From the IMG/VR virus record IMGVR_UViG_3300006929_000026, positions 1-48,421 of that record: a stretch of DNA of 48,421 bases; one strand, written 5' to 3'. The stretch is from a virus. Position 1 is the first letter of the stretch, and each line of letters opens with the position of its first letter. A program made the position numbers and the translations under genes. The notes under the pieces are model-generated. The model made no database searches and was not told where the DNA came from. It saw only the letters and a program-made list of their open reading frames with translations. Shown here in pieces: positions 26,438-35,751 of the stretch.

Positions 26438-28090
26438 ATGGCAAACGGACAATCATTCTCAGGTAGCACTAAATATTATAATTCTGGCGCATACGAAAGC
26501 CCTACTAATCGTGGAGAAGTAAACTTAATTAGACAACAAGGTGCTATTTGGGCCAATACTATTGATGATATAGGTCAAATAACTAAAAATCTTGTAGATA
26601 CTGAAAGAAGAAGAATTGATCAAAAAACTCTAGAAGCTGAAAAATTATTGTCTTGGAGTATAAATGAGGCTATGAAAAACAAAGACCAGGTTTATGATAA
26701 TCTTGCTAAGCTTGGTGTTAATAATGAAACTTATAAAGGTGTAGCAGATCAAGCATTAAAAGAAAAGTCTTATACTGAAACACAGCTACAAAGAGGTAAA
26801 TATAGTAAAGAAGAAAGACAAGAGCTTATGAAGCGTAGAGATAAAGCAGCTAAAACTTTATCTCAGTTAATACCAGCGATGGAAGCTAGAGAAAATATGA
26901 TGACTGATATACAGTTAGAAATAGAACAAGGTAAAGCTAATACTTTAGGTGGTATGGATTTATCTGAAAACAATTGGGCCCATGCTGCTTATATAGCTAG
27001 TGGTTGGGGTGGTAATGATTCTAAAGAAATATTTTCTATTGGAGAAGATGGTTCTATACAAGTAACTTATTCAGGTGGTGGAGTTGATACAACAAACCAA
27101 GATGCTATTAAATTATATAATAGTACTCCTCAAGTAATCCCTGATATAAATAAAAACATATTAAGAATAGCTGAACAATCTCAAGTAACAGATAAACAAG
27201 GTAATCTTAAAGATGCTTATTATATAATGCAAAAAGACGCTAATGGTAATAATGTAATAGATCCTGACACTGGATTACCACAAAAAAAAGTATTTTATAA
27301 AGTACAAAACGGTCAAAGAATTGCTTATTATAAAGCTGATATGGCTAGAGCTGCTAGAGCTTTAGCGCCTCAACTAGGAGCACAATCAGCTACTTTGTTA
27401 AATACAGAAGGTGGTGCTCAATCTATTAATAGATATTTAGGTAATGATGAAGATTTAACAGCTGGTTATAATGCAAAGAGAGAATTATATGGTTTATATA
27501 AAGAAAGTGATGCAGTTGCTTTTAGAGATGCTTATTCAAAGTATGCTAACACTTTATTGCAAGGTAAAGAAATTATTGTAAGTAAAAACCCTATAGAAAA
27601 ACGTCAACCACCAACTAGTGCTCAAATAAAAGAAGGAAAAAGAAAAGAGTTTGTAAATAATTTTTATACGAGCATAAAAGAAAATCTTTCTTTATTTGGT
27701 CTTGGACAAAGAACAGAAGGTGATATTATAGAAGGGGTAGAATACAAAGGAGATAATGTATTTACAGGCATTATAGATGTTAACGATCCTCAATTTAAAA
27801 AAGCTCTTCAATCTTTAAACCTTCAAGTAATAGATGAATTAGGACCTGAAGATGGAGAAGTTAATGAGTTTATAGTACAAGCTAACGGTATGGATAAAGT
27901 ACAAAAATTTAGTATAACACAAGGTATGCCCGCTCAACAGTTTATTCAAGCAGCTTTATTATCTATAGATGCTACATATGATGAAGCTAAATCATTAGCA
28001 TTTTTAGGTGACTTAAACCCTGAATATGAAAAAGCTGTTGCAGGTAGTATTGACGCTCGAGCATTAATTAATAAATACAGAAAAAAATAG
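26438..28090 (+). CDS. Internal virion protein, middle ejection gene
   Basis: This 550-aa protein is the second of three adjacent candidates for ejection proteins. The N-terminus is Gly/Ser/Tyr rich (SGSTKYYNSGAYESPTNRGE), then helices with long Lys/Glu stretches (YSKEERQELMKRRDKAAKTL). The rest is mixed, and the C-terminus ends in a basic helix (DARALINKYRKK). Length, helix content and place between a short hydrophobic coiled-coil gene and a giant gene parallel T7 gp15. No enzyme motif is visible. Confidence 0.6.
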   Translation: MANGQSFSGSTKYYNSGAYESPTNRGEVNLIRQQGAIWANTIDDIGQITKNLVDTERRRIDQKTLEAEKLLSWSINEAMKNKDQVYDNLAKLGVNNETYKGVADQALKEKSYTETQLQRGKYSKEERQELMKRRDKAAKTLSQLIPAMEARENMMTDIQLEIEQGKANTLGGMDLSENNWAHAAYIASGWGGNDSKEIFSIGEDGSIQVTYSGGGVDTTNQDAIKLYNSTPQVIPDINKNILRIAEQSQVTDKQGNLKDAYYIMQKDANGNNVIDPDTGLPQKKVFYKVQNGQRIAYYKADMARAARALAPQLGAQSATLLNTEGGAQSINRYLGNDEDLTAGYNAKRELYGLYKESDAVAFRDAYSKYANTLLQGKEIIVSKNPIEKRQPPTSAQIKEGKRKEFVNNFYTSIKENLSLFGLGQRTEGDIIEGVEYKGDNVFTGIIDVNDPQFKKALQSLNLQVIDELGPEDGEVNEFIVQANGMDKVQKFSITQGMPAQQFIQAALLSIDATYDEAKSLAFLGDLNPEYEKAVAGSIDARALINKYRKK

Positions 28091-28096
28091 AATTCA

Positions 28097-31000
28097 ATGG
28101 AAGAACTAGAAACAATAGTTCAGGGCATGATCGACGATGGCTATGGAGAGGATAGTATAAAAGAAGTTGTAGAAGCTTGGGACGCAGGTGCCAGACCAGA
28201 ACCAGTAAAGACATCGACCACAACTCCGGATGCGGCTGTGGAGACGGAAGTAGCATCCGATTTAAAATTTTCGGATACAGAATCTGCTTATCCAAAAGAT
28301 GAAGAAGAAGAAGGTTTTTTAGATGTATTAGGTTCATTAGCCGCTAGAACTGGTAGAGGTTTTACAGAAGCAGCTGTAGGATTAAGTAAAGCTACTGATT
28401 CTTTAATATTTGCTGCTGCTAATATATACGATTCAGATAGATCTATTGAAGAAAAAAAAGCATTAAGAGATATGATAGAGGCTGGTTTTTATCAGCCAGG
28501 TATATTTAGTACAGATAAATTAGAGAACATATCAGATTGGTTTAGTTCTCATGTTAGAGAAACTGAATCTGAATCTGTAACAGAGGCTTTACAATCAGGA
28601 AACTTTAGTGAAGCTGCTGAGCTTACTATAGGTGGTGCTTTAGAGTCTATGCCTTCAATATTAGCTGCTTTTACTGGCTATGGTGGTATTGCATTATTTG
28701 GAGCTAGTGTTGCTGGTAATAAATTTGATGAAGAATTTGATAAAAACCCAGAAGAAGCATTAGGTACTTTATATGCTAATGCTGCTGGTAATGGTATTAT
28801 TGAAGCTGGCTTTGAATTAGCCACAAGAGGTTTATTGAAACAAGCAGGTTTTATAGCTGGTAACTCTGGAAAAAGAGTTGCTAAACAATTTTTAGCAGAT
28901 GGTGCTACATCTATGGTTAAAAGAATGGGCTGGAGTGTTGCAGGTGAAGGTGCGTCTGAAGCCGCAACAGAAGTTACTTCAATGTTGTGGGATAATTTTG
29001 ATGCTTTAGGTGTAGGTGTTGAAGATGCTGCTTTAGATTTTAGTATAACAAAAGATGCAGATGGTTATAAACTTGGTGAAAGTATAGTAAGAACTTTAGA
29101 TGCAGGTATTATAGGTGCTTTTATGGGTGGTAGTATTACTACAGTAGGACAATTAGGAGGTGCTACTTCTACAGCGAGAAACAGAGCTGAAACTTTATTA
29201 ACAGATTTTGAAACAAGAAGAAAACAAAATAGTGATGCGGTAAAAATATCTGAGTTAGCTAAAGGTCTTGAAACAGAAACTGATCCAATAGTAAAAAAAG
29301 AAATAAACAAAACAATAAAAGCTTTAGAGCAAAATATGTTTGTTAGAAAAAGAGCTAATTCTAGGGTAATAAACAATATGACCCAAGAAGAATTAGTTGA
29401 ACAGTTTGATGTTATAAATCAAATGGAAGAAAATAGATCTGCTTTAAATAGAATTAAAGATAAAAGAACTCAACCGGCTAAAATATTAAAGCGAAAATAT
29501 GAAGATTTAAGAAATCAAAAACAACAATTACACGATCTTGTAATACAAAGAGTTCAAGATACTGATATTAAAAATGTTGAATCATTAGCTGAAGAGTTTG
29601 CTCAAGGATCAGAATCTCTTACTCAAGAGCAAATAGATGAAAAGTTTAAAAATTTACCTTCAGAAGATAGAGCCGCTAATGGTTTTGTTGATCCTGATAC
29701 TGGTAAACTTATTATAAATAAAACTAGAATTGAACAAACTAAAAATATTAATACTGGCGCTCATGAGTTTTTACATACTATTTTAAAAAGAGCTGGTATT
29801 TCAAATCCAAAAATATTAGAAGATTTTAAACAAATATTAAAAGACAAAGGTCAACTTAAGGCTGTAGAAAAAAGAATTAATGCTGTAGATGAAGCTGGTA
29901 AAAGATTATATAGTACAGAATATTTAAAACAAAATCCAGATGAATTTTTTACTCAATTTTCTGAAGCGTTAAAAGATGGTGATATTAGATTTGATGAAGG
30001 TTTATTTGGAAAAATAGAACAATTTTTATCACCTTTACTAAAAGCAGTAGGATTTAAAGAATCAGCTGGATTTAATAGTGGTGCTGCTATATATGAGTTT
30101 ATGAAAGGTTACCAAACAAGTATGTCTGAAGGTAAGCTAAATAAAGATATAGAAGATTTAGTTAAATCTTTACCTGTAGAAGAAATACCTGTAGAAGAAA
30201 CAACTACTCCAACATCTAAAGAAGCACAAGCATTAGAAGAAATATTTGAAACTCAAGGAGTTGAAGGTGCTTTTGAAATATTAGAAGGTCCTGTTGTAGG
30301 TAATATTGTTAAAAAAATATTAAATAAATATGAAAATGTACCTGGTTTTGATAGAGAAATATTATCCGATGAAATAAAAACAGGTAAAGATGGTATATTA
30401 GATCTTATACAAAATTATCCTAATTACGTAAAAAGACAAAATGCAGCTGGAAAACCAGTTGCGCCACTAACTGGATATATTAATTCTTCATTTGGTACTG
30501 GTCCTAAGTCTTTTAAAAAATATATTAATATAGCTAAAAGAAATTTAGGTGAGCAGTTTGTTGAAGATATAGATCAAGCTACAGGTGTTATAGCTAAAGA
30601 AACAGCTGAAGATGTTGTTGTTTCAAAAGATACACAACCTAAAAAAAGAACATCAACCTTAAGGAGAAAGTTAGATATAAAACAAGGAGATGATTTATAT
30701 AATTTAGTTAAAAAAGTTTCTAAACAAATATTTGGAGAATCACTACCAGATACTAAACTTAGAGCTTTTGTAAATAAAAAAGCTAAAAGTAGTAAAAATT
30801 TATTTAAAGATGTAGCTAATTTAATGGGTGCAGAGAAAGCAATAGATGATCAATTTTTAAATAAAAACATATTAGATATATTAAAAACTTTAACTCCTAG
30901 TGAAAAAATAAAACTAGAAAGATTATCTAAAGGTGAAAAAGTATTAGCTAAACTAGGACCAAGACTTAGTAGAGTTCAAGCTAAAAAAGCGGTAGATGAA

Positions 31001-34000
31001 GGTTTATTACCTAAAGATACTAATTTAAATTCTGGGCCTAGAATAGCTGAAAGTTTACCAACCACGCTAGAACAAGCCAAAGAATTTTTTACTCAAAAAA
31101 GAAAAGCAGGATTAGTAGGTGTGTTAGTAGAAAGACTAGCCGCTGATGCAGCTCCTGAAGTAACTAGTGAATTAGTTAAAGAAGGTAAAATGACTGAATC
31201 TAAAAGAGCTAAAGTACTTAGTGAAATAGATAAAGATCCTGATATTATGTTTAGTAAAGAGGTTGAGGAATTAATTTCAAATGAAAACTTTGATTTAGGA
31301 CTAAAAGATGTTAATGCATTATTAAAACTTAATAAACTTTCTCCTGTAATTACAGTAAAAACCGTAGAAGATATACCAAAATATATAGAAGCTTTAAAAG
31401 AATATGTTTTTCCTTTACTTCCTAAAGAAGCTTTTTTTGGACCTGGTGGAGGTACTGCTTTTACATCTAGTAGTAAAATACTAGGTAATAATTTTGGTTC
31501 TTTAAAAGATGCTGATGGAAATACTATATATGAAAATGGTAAACCAAAACAAAACCCTGTTTGGGCTGAGTTTACAAAACAAATTAAAGCTTTAAAAAAT
31601 GATTCAAGTATTAAATTTGGTAAACCTATAGATGGTGTTACAGATTTTAAAATAAAAAGTTATAAAACTTTATTTAATACACCGGCTAATATTAGAAAAA
31701 ATATAGCAAATGGAGAAATAAAAAAGTTTAATGATAAAGTTTCTTTAATACATAAAGCTTTATGGGAAAGAATAGATAAATCTATTAGAGATACTAAAAA
31801 GAAAAGCGCACCAGCTATTGCTACTTATTTAAGAATAACAGCTAATGATACAGGTCATTGGCATAAACAAGGTGCTAATTTTGTAGGTTATTCTAGTAAT
31901 CCTAAAGGAATAACAAACTCTAAAGGAAAAACAACTTTATATGAATATGAGCATGCTATGCCTGCAACGGCGGCTTACATGTATTTATTAGATGTTTCAT
32001 TAAATAACGGTAATTTTAAACCTGCTTATAAAGCCGTAATGGATAACTATAAGTTAATAGCTTTAGACAAAGCACAAAATGCTAAATTAGGTAAAGCTAA
32101 ACTAGGTAGAGGAATGCCTAAAGGATGGATGCTTGGTAAAAACTTTTGGTGGCAAAGATATTTTAATCCTGAAGTAGCTGCTATTGAAGGAGGTATACCA
32201 CCTAATTCTATTACAATGGAAAATGGTAGGTTTATGGGTGATCAATTAGGTATAGATGTTTTAGGTAATAAAACTACTAAAACAATTCAATCTAGTAAAA
32301 AACTAGCTGCAGAGTTTAATAATAACATGCTTCCGCCTATGGAAAAATTATCATCAAAAGATCTTACCAATCAAGAAGTATTAGATAAAATGGCAGAAAT
32401 TGATGATGTAAATACTGAAAATGAATTAGTTGCAAGTAAAGAAGCTGAACTTAGTGAAGAGTTTAATAAAATAATAGAAGGAAAAACAGGTATAGGTAAA
32501 GATAAAAGATATTCAAGAGTTAAAGCAGAGGTTGTAGGTGCTAACAAGGGTAGATTTAATTGGTTTATTCCACCATCAGCTGAAGATTTTGTAGGTTTAT
32601 TATATAAAACATTAGGTAGGGGTAAAGTTGGTGATACTCAAATGGCGTGGTATAAAGCTCATTTATTAAATCCTTTTGCTAGAGCAATGGATAATATATC
32701 AAGAGACCGTGTAGCATTAATGAATGACTTTAAGGCTCTTAAAAAAGAATTAAAAGTTGTACCTAAAACATTAAAGAAAAAAATACCAGGTGAAGGTTTT
32801 ACTCAAGAACAAGCAGTAAGAGTTTATATATGGAACAAACAAGGTATGAGTATTCCAGGTATGGCTCAAGGTGATATAAAAGAACTTACTGATTTTATAG
32901 AAAAAAATCCTGATTTAGTTATATTTGCTAATCAACTAATTGAAATGCAAAAAGGTGATCAATACGCTCAACCAACAGAAGGATGGTTGGCAGGTAATAT
33001 AACAACTGATTTAATTGAAGGTATAAATACAGTTAAAAGATCTAAGTATTTAGAGGTGTGGCAACAAAATGTAGATGAAATATTTTCAGAACCTAATTTA
33101 AATAAGCTTGAAGCTGCTTATGGTAAAAATTATAGGGTAGCATTAGAAAATATATTAAGAAGAATGAAGACTGGTAAAAACAGATCTTTTGGTGGTGATA
33201 CTTTAACTGGTAGAGTAACTGATTGGCTTACAAACTCTATTGGTGCTATCATGTTCTTTAATACTAGATCAGCTGTACTTCAAACAATATCAGCTATTAA
33301 CTTTATTAATTTTAGTGATAACAATATATTTAAAGCTGGTAAAGCGTTTGGTAATCAAAAACAATTCTGGTCAGATTTTAAAACATTATTTAATTCAGAC
33401 TTTTTAGTTGAACGTCGTGATGGTTTAAGACTTAATGTAAACGAAGCCGATATAGCTGATATGGCTAAAAAAGGTGGTGTAAGAGGTGTTATAAGTGAAT
33501 TACTTAGATTAGGGTTTTTACCTACGCAAATAGCAGATAGTTTTGCTATTGCATCTGGTGGTTCTACTTTTTATAGAAATAGAATAAAAGCTTTAGAAAA
33601 ACAAGGCGTGTCTAAAAAAGAAGCTGAAACTCAGGCATTTCAAGATTTTAGAGAAACTGCAGAAGAGTCTCAACAATCAAGTAGACCTGATAGAATTAGT
33701 CAACAGCAGGCGGGACCATTAGGACGTATTATATTAGCTTTTGCTAACACTCCAGCCCAATATGCTAGATTAATTAAAAAAGCCGCTAGTGATCTTAAAA
33801 ATGGCCGAGGAGATGCAAAGAGCAATATATCTAAGATAGTATATTATGGTATTGCACAAAACTTAATATTTAATGCTTTACAACAAGCTTTGTTTGCTTT
33901 AGCGTTTGATGATGAAGAAGAAAAAGATGAGAAAAAAGAAAAAAGATACATCAATGTAATTAACGGTATGGCAGATAGTATTTTACGTGGAGCAGGTATT

Positions 34001-34453
34001 AGTGGTGCTATATTTTCAGTATTAAAAAATGTATCATTAAGGTTGAGTCAAGAGTCTGAGAAAAAATCACCTGAATATCAAGATGTATTAGTAAAAGAAA
34101 TAGCTCAAATATCTCCACCTATATCATCTAAACTAGGTAAGCTTAGACAAGCAGGTAGATCTTATTCGTGGAATAAAAAAGAAATGATGGAAAAAGGTTG
34201 GTCTATTGATAATCCAGCCTATTTAGCTGCTGGTCAAGTTATAGCAGCTACTACAAATATACCACTAGATAGAGCTTTTAAAAAGATAGATAATATTAGA
34301 AACTCTAGTGATTCAGACTTACAAGCTTGGCAACGTATAGCATCTCTTGCTGGTTGGTCTGACTGGGAGTTAGGTATTAAAGATGAAAAACCTAAATCAA
34401 ACAAAAGAGTTTCTAAAAGAAAATCAAGAAGAGTATCTAAAAAAAATAAATAA
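28097..34453 (+). CDS. Giant internal virion protein with zincin motif
   Basis: This 2118-aa protein is the largest gene, and fits the giant ejection protein (T7 gp16 position), delivered with DNA into the host. A zinc-peptidase motif HEFLH lies at residues 556-560 (context INTGAHEFLHTILKRAG), with an acidic helix NPDEFFTQFSEAL at about 613-625 (Glu616 a candidate third ligand), so a protease domain is likely. The N-terminal 400 residues are mixed with a hydrophobic part (GYGGIALFGASVAG). The C-terminal 450 residues contain FFNTRSAVLQTISAINFINF and end in a basic tail (SKRKSRRVSKKNK). The first 55 codons are GC-rich (about 51%). I could not place most of it in a family. Confidence 0.7.
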   Translation: MEELETIVQGMIDDGYGEDSIKEVVEAWDAGARPEPVKTSTTTPDAAVETEVASDLKFSDTESAYPKDEEEEGFLDVLGSLAARTGRGFTEAAVGLSKATDSLIFAAANIYDSDRSIEEKKALRDMIEAGFYQPGIFSTDKLENISDWFSSHVRETESESVTEALQSGNFSEAAELTIGGALESMPSILAAFTGYGGIALFGASVAGNKFDEEFDKNPEEALGTLYANAAGNGIIEAGFELATRGLLKQAGFIAGNSGKRVAKQFLADGATSMVKRMGWSVAGEGASEAATEVTSMLWDNFDALGVGVEDAALDFSITKDADGYKLGESIVRTLDAGIIGAFMGGSITTVGQLGGATSTARNRAETLLTDFETRRKQNSDAVKISELAKGLETETDPIVKKEINKTIKALEQNMFVRKRANSRVINNMTQEELVEQFDVINQMEENRSALNRIKDKRTQPAKILKRKYEDLRNQKQQLHDLVIQRVQDTDIKNVESLAEEFAQGSESLTQEQIDEKFKNLPSEDRAANGFVDPDTGKLIINKTRIEQTKNINTGAHEFLHTILKRAGISNPKILEDFKQILKDKGQLKAVEKRINAVDEAGKRLYSTEYLKQNPDEFFTQFSEALKDGDIRFDEGLFGKIEQFLSPLLKAVGFKESAGFNSGAAIYEFMKGYQTSMSEGKLNKDIEDLVKSLPVEEIPVEETTTPTSKEAQALEEIFETQGVEGAFEILEGPVVGNIVKKILNKYENVPGFDREILSDEIKTGKDGILDLIQNYPNYVKRQNAAGKPVAPLTGYINSSFGTGPKSFKKYINIAKRNLGEQFVEDIDQATGVIAKETAEDVVVSKDTQPKKRTSTLRRKLDIKQGDDLYNLVKKVSKQIFGESLPDTKLRAFVNKKAKSSKNLFKDVANLMGAEKAIDDQFLNKNILDILKTLTPSEKIKLERLSKGEKVLAKLGPRLSRVQAKKAVDEGLLPKDTNLNSGPRIAESLPTTLEQAKEFFTQKRKAGLVGVLVERLAADAAPEVTSELVKEGKMTESKRAKVLSEIDKDPDIMFSKEVEELISNENFDLGLKDVNALLKLNKLSPVITVKTVEDIPKYIEALKEYVFPLLPKEAFFGPGGGTAFTSSSKILGNNFGSLKDADGNTIYENGKPKQNPVWAEFTKQIKALKNDSSIKFGKPIDGVTDFKIKSYKTLFNTPANIRKNIANGEIKKFNDKVSLIHKALWERIDKSIRDTKKKSAPAIATYLRITANDTGHWHKQGANFVGYSSNPKGITNSKGKTTLYEYEHAMPATAAYMYLLDVSLNNGNFKPAYKAVMDNYKLIALDKAQNAKLGKAKLGRGMPKGWMLGKNFWWQRYFNPEVAAIEGGIPPNSITMENGRFMGDQLGIDVLGNKTTKTIQSSKKLAAEFNNNMLPPMEKLSSKDLTNQEVLDKMAEIDDVNTENELVASKEAELSEEFNKIIEGKTGIGKDKRYSRVKAEVVGANKGRFNWFIPPSAEDFVGLLYKTLGRGKVGDTQMAWYKAHLLNPFARAMDNISRDRVALMNDFKALKKELKVVPKTLKKKIPGEGFTQEQAVRVYIWNKQGMSIPGMAQGDIKELTDFIEKNPDLVIFANQLIEMQKGDQYAQPTEGWLAGNITTDLIEGINTVKRSKYLEVWQQNVDEIFSEPNLNKLEAAYGKNYRVALENILRRMKTGKNRSFGGDTLTGRVTDWLTNSIGAIMFFNTRSAVLQTISAINFINFSDNNIFKAGKAFGNQKQFWSDFKTLFNSDFLVERRDGLRLNVNEADIADMAKKGGVRGVISELLRLGFLPTQIADSFAIASGGSTFYRNRIKALEKQGVSKKEAETQAFQDFRETAEESQQSSRPDRISQQQAGPLGRIILAFANTPAQYARLIKKAASDLKNGRGDAKSNISKIVYYGIAQNLIFNALQQALFALAFDDEEEKDEKKEKRYINVINGMADSILRGAGISGAIFSVLKNVSLRLSQESEKKSPEYQDVLVKEIAQISPPISSKLGKLRQAGRSYSWNKKEMMEKGWSIDNPAYLAAGQVIAATTNIPLDRAFKKIDNIRNSSDSDLQAWQRIASLAGWSDWELGIKDEKPKSNKRVSKRKSRRVSKKNK

Positions 34454-34461
34454 CATTAAAT

Positions 34462-34815
34462 ATGAATAACGAAAAAAAAGAAGTACGTCATTACATCGGT
34501 GCAGCCGGCATATTTACTTTAATCATATTATTACTAATATTTCTAAGTTATGTAGAAATACCACCAGTAAATAAAGACTTATTCGTGGCCATCGTAGGAA
34601 CACTAGTTTCTAGTTTGGGAATTGTTGTGTATGTTATAATAGGGCAACAACCGGATGAGGTTAATAAATTACAAAAGAAAAATGAATCATTAGAATCAAT
34701 GACTCATCAAATGGAAAAACGTAATGATCAATTAGAAGAAATGATAATTGACATGCAAAAAGAAATGATAGAAAAATTTACTTCAAAAAGTTGTAACTGT
34801 AAAGATAAAGAATAA
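34462..34815 (+). CDS. Membrane/coiled-coil protein, possible holin or spanin-type
   Basis: This 117-aa protein has two hydrophobic segments (IFTLIILLLIFLSYVEI; LFVAIVGTLVSSLGIVVYVI), then a coiled coil (NKLQKKNESLESMTHQMEKR) and a C-terminus with CNCKDKE. N-terminal TM hairpin plus cytoplasmic coiled coil suits a holin, anti-holin or lysis regulator. It is three genes before the endolysin, so a lysis function is likely. The start overlaps nothing; the next gene begins with the ATG that shares its stop base. Confidence 0.6.
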   Translation: MNNEKKEVRHYIGAAGIFTLIILLLIFLSYVEIPPVNKDLFVAIVGTLVSSLGIVVYVIIGQQPDEVNKLQKKNESLESMTHQMEKRNDQLEEMIIDMQKEMIEKFTSKSCNCKDKE

Positions 34816-34946
34816 TGAAAAAAAGCCCATTAATGATCAAGATAAGTGCTAGTTGTAAAGCAGCAGCTAAGAAAAAATTTAAAGTATATCCAAGTGCATA
34901 TGCAAACATATGGGCTTCAAAAACACAGAAAAAAGGTAAGTGCTAA
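34815..34946 (+). CDS. 43-aa basic two-Cys protein with MKKSPL start
   Basis: This is a short frame (43 aa, 44 codons), fixed at both ends by overlaps of one base with its neighbours (taATG at each junction). It reads MKKSPLMIKISASCKAAA, then KKFKVYPSAYANIWASKTQ and a C-terminal KKGKC. Two cysteines and the VYPSAYAN element recall small phage proteins of unknown function. The MKKSPL start is nearly the same as MKKSPF of the protein at 2092-2289. It is too short for many gene callers but is clearly operonic. Confidence 0.6.
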   Translation: MKKSPLMIKISASCKAAAKKKFKVYPSAYANIWASKTQKKGKC

Positions 34947-35314
34947 TGGGCTTTAATATACATAACAGACACTCTAATAGCCCTTTAGCTTGTTGGAAAG
35001 GATACGAAAGAGTTCCTGGTACAGCAAAAGGAGCCAAAGGAAGTTGTAGAAAATCATCTGGTCCTGCTCAAAAAGGATCTGTAAAAGGTGGAGGTACTAA
35101 AAAAGTATGTTTACCTAAAGCAAAGATTGCTAGCATGAGCCAACAAGAAAGACAAAAAGTTATAAGTGCAAAACAAAAAGCTGGTAGAGCTGGTAAGTAT
35201 AAAAGATCTAGTAGTAGCAATGTTACTGGTACTGCTAGTAAAAATTTAAAAGACTGGATTAAACAAGACTGGAGACAGGTTGGTGATCCTAGTAAAAAAT
35301 GTGGAGAAAAATAA
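34946..35314 (+). CDS. Small basic Cys protein with NSPLACWKGY
   Basis: This 122-aa basic protein starts at the ATG overlapping the previous stop by one base; the GTG at 34940 is a less likely start. NSPLACWKGYERVPGTAKGA is followed by SCRKSSGPAQ, then KVCLPKAKIASMSQQERQK and a Lys/Ser/Arg stretch (GRAGKYKRSSSSNVTG), ending WRQVGDPSKKCGEK. Several cysteines spaced in basic sequence suggest a small zinc- or nucleic-acid-binding protein. It seems to be one of a group of SPF/SPL-motif proteins shared with the 1.8-4.1 kb cluster. Function is unknown. Confidence 0.65.
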   Translation: MGFNIHNRHSNSPLACWKGYERVPGTAKGAKGSCRKSSGPAQKGSVKGGGTKKVCLPKAKIASMSQQERQKVISAKQKAGRAGKYKRSSSSNVTGTASKNLKDWIKQDWRQVGDPSKKCGEK

Positions 35315-35315
35315 T

Positions 35316-35669
35316 ATGCAATACTTTAATATTACAGAATTTGACAGTCCCGACCAAATTGGTAGTGGTCGAGTAATGAAAGAAAATATATTAGAAATGT
35401 TGGATATGGCAAGAGGTAAGTTTGATAAAGCCATACACATAAACAGCGGTTATAGAACTAAAGAACATAATAAAAAAATAGGTGGAAAAAAAGATTCTGC
35501 TCATTTAAAAGGATATGCTGTAGATATACATTGTAATAATTCAAGAGATAGGTATCATCTTGTTAATTGTTTATTAGATGTAGGATTTAATCGTATAGGT
35601 ATAGCTAATACATTTATACATGTAGATGCTGATCCAGATAAAGATCCAGATGTAATTTGGATATATTAA
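35316..35669 (+). CDS. Endolysin, M15-type peptidase
   Basis: This 117-aa protein is a Peptidase M15-type (VanY/L-Ala-D-Glu or D,D-peptidase) enzyme cutting peptidoglycan cross-links or stem peptides. I took the ATG at 35316, one base after the preceding stop. The zinc site is complete: Ser-x-His with SAHLKGYAVDIH (His63, Asp70) and FIHVD (His102). The start INSGYRTKEHNKKIGG is the family's substrate-side motif. No signal peptide is present, so it needs a holin (5488 or 34462). It closes the + arm and is followed by hairpins. Confidence 0.88.
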   Translation: MQYFNITEFDSPDQIGSGRVMKENILEMLDMARGKFDKAIHINSGYRTKEHNKKIGGKKDSAHLKGYAVDIHCNNSRDRYHLVNCLLDVGFNRIGIANTFIHVDADPDKDPDVIWIY

Positions 35670-35670
35670 A

Positions 35671-35711
35671 AGGAACACGATAAAAATGGGCTTCCACCCC
35701 CAAAAGTTCCT
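35671..35711 (+). other. Weak dyad just after the endolysin
   Basis: AGGAAC at 35671-35676 pairs with GTTCCT at 35706-35711, leaving a 29-nt loop that contains a Pyr-rich stretch. It starts one base after the endolysin stop. It could be part of the terminator at 35717-35745, but six base pairs with a long loop is weak evidence. Confidence 0.35.
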
Positions 35712-35716
35712 GCAAT

Positions 35717-35745
35717 TGAAGGGAGATCATTACGGTCTCCCTTCA
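35717..35745. terminator. Convergent-junction hairpin
   Basis: The sequence tgaagggaga at 35717-35726 is complementary to tctcccttca at 35736-35745: 10 perfect base pairs around a 9-nt loop. It lies between the end of the + arm (35669) and the - strand nrdA stop (35752). On the + strand T/A-rich sequence follows, which fits an intrinsic terminator; for the - strand the downstream tract is less T-rich. It probably stops transcription arriving from both sides. Confidence 0.8.
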
Positions 35746-35751
35746 TTATTT

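Noticed and set aside
28068-28337. 89-aa - strand ORF at the start of the giant gene
   Set aside because: It is antisense to the GC-rich 5' patch and leucine/proline-rich without features.
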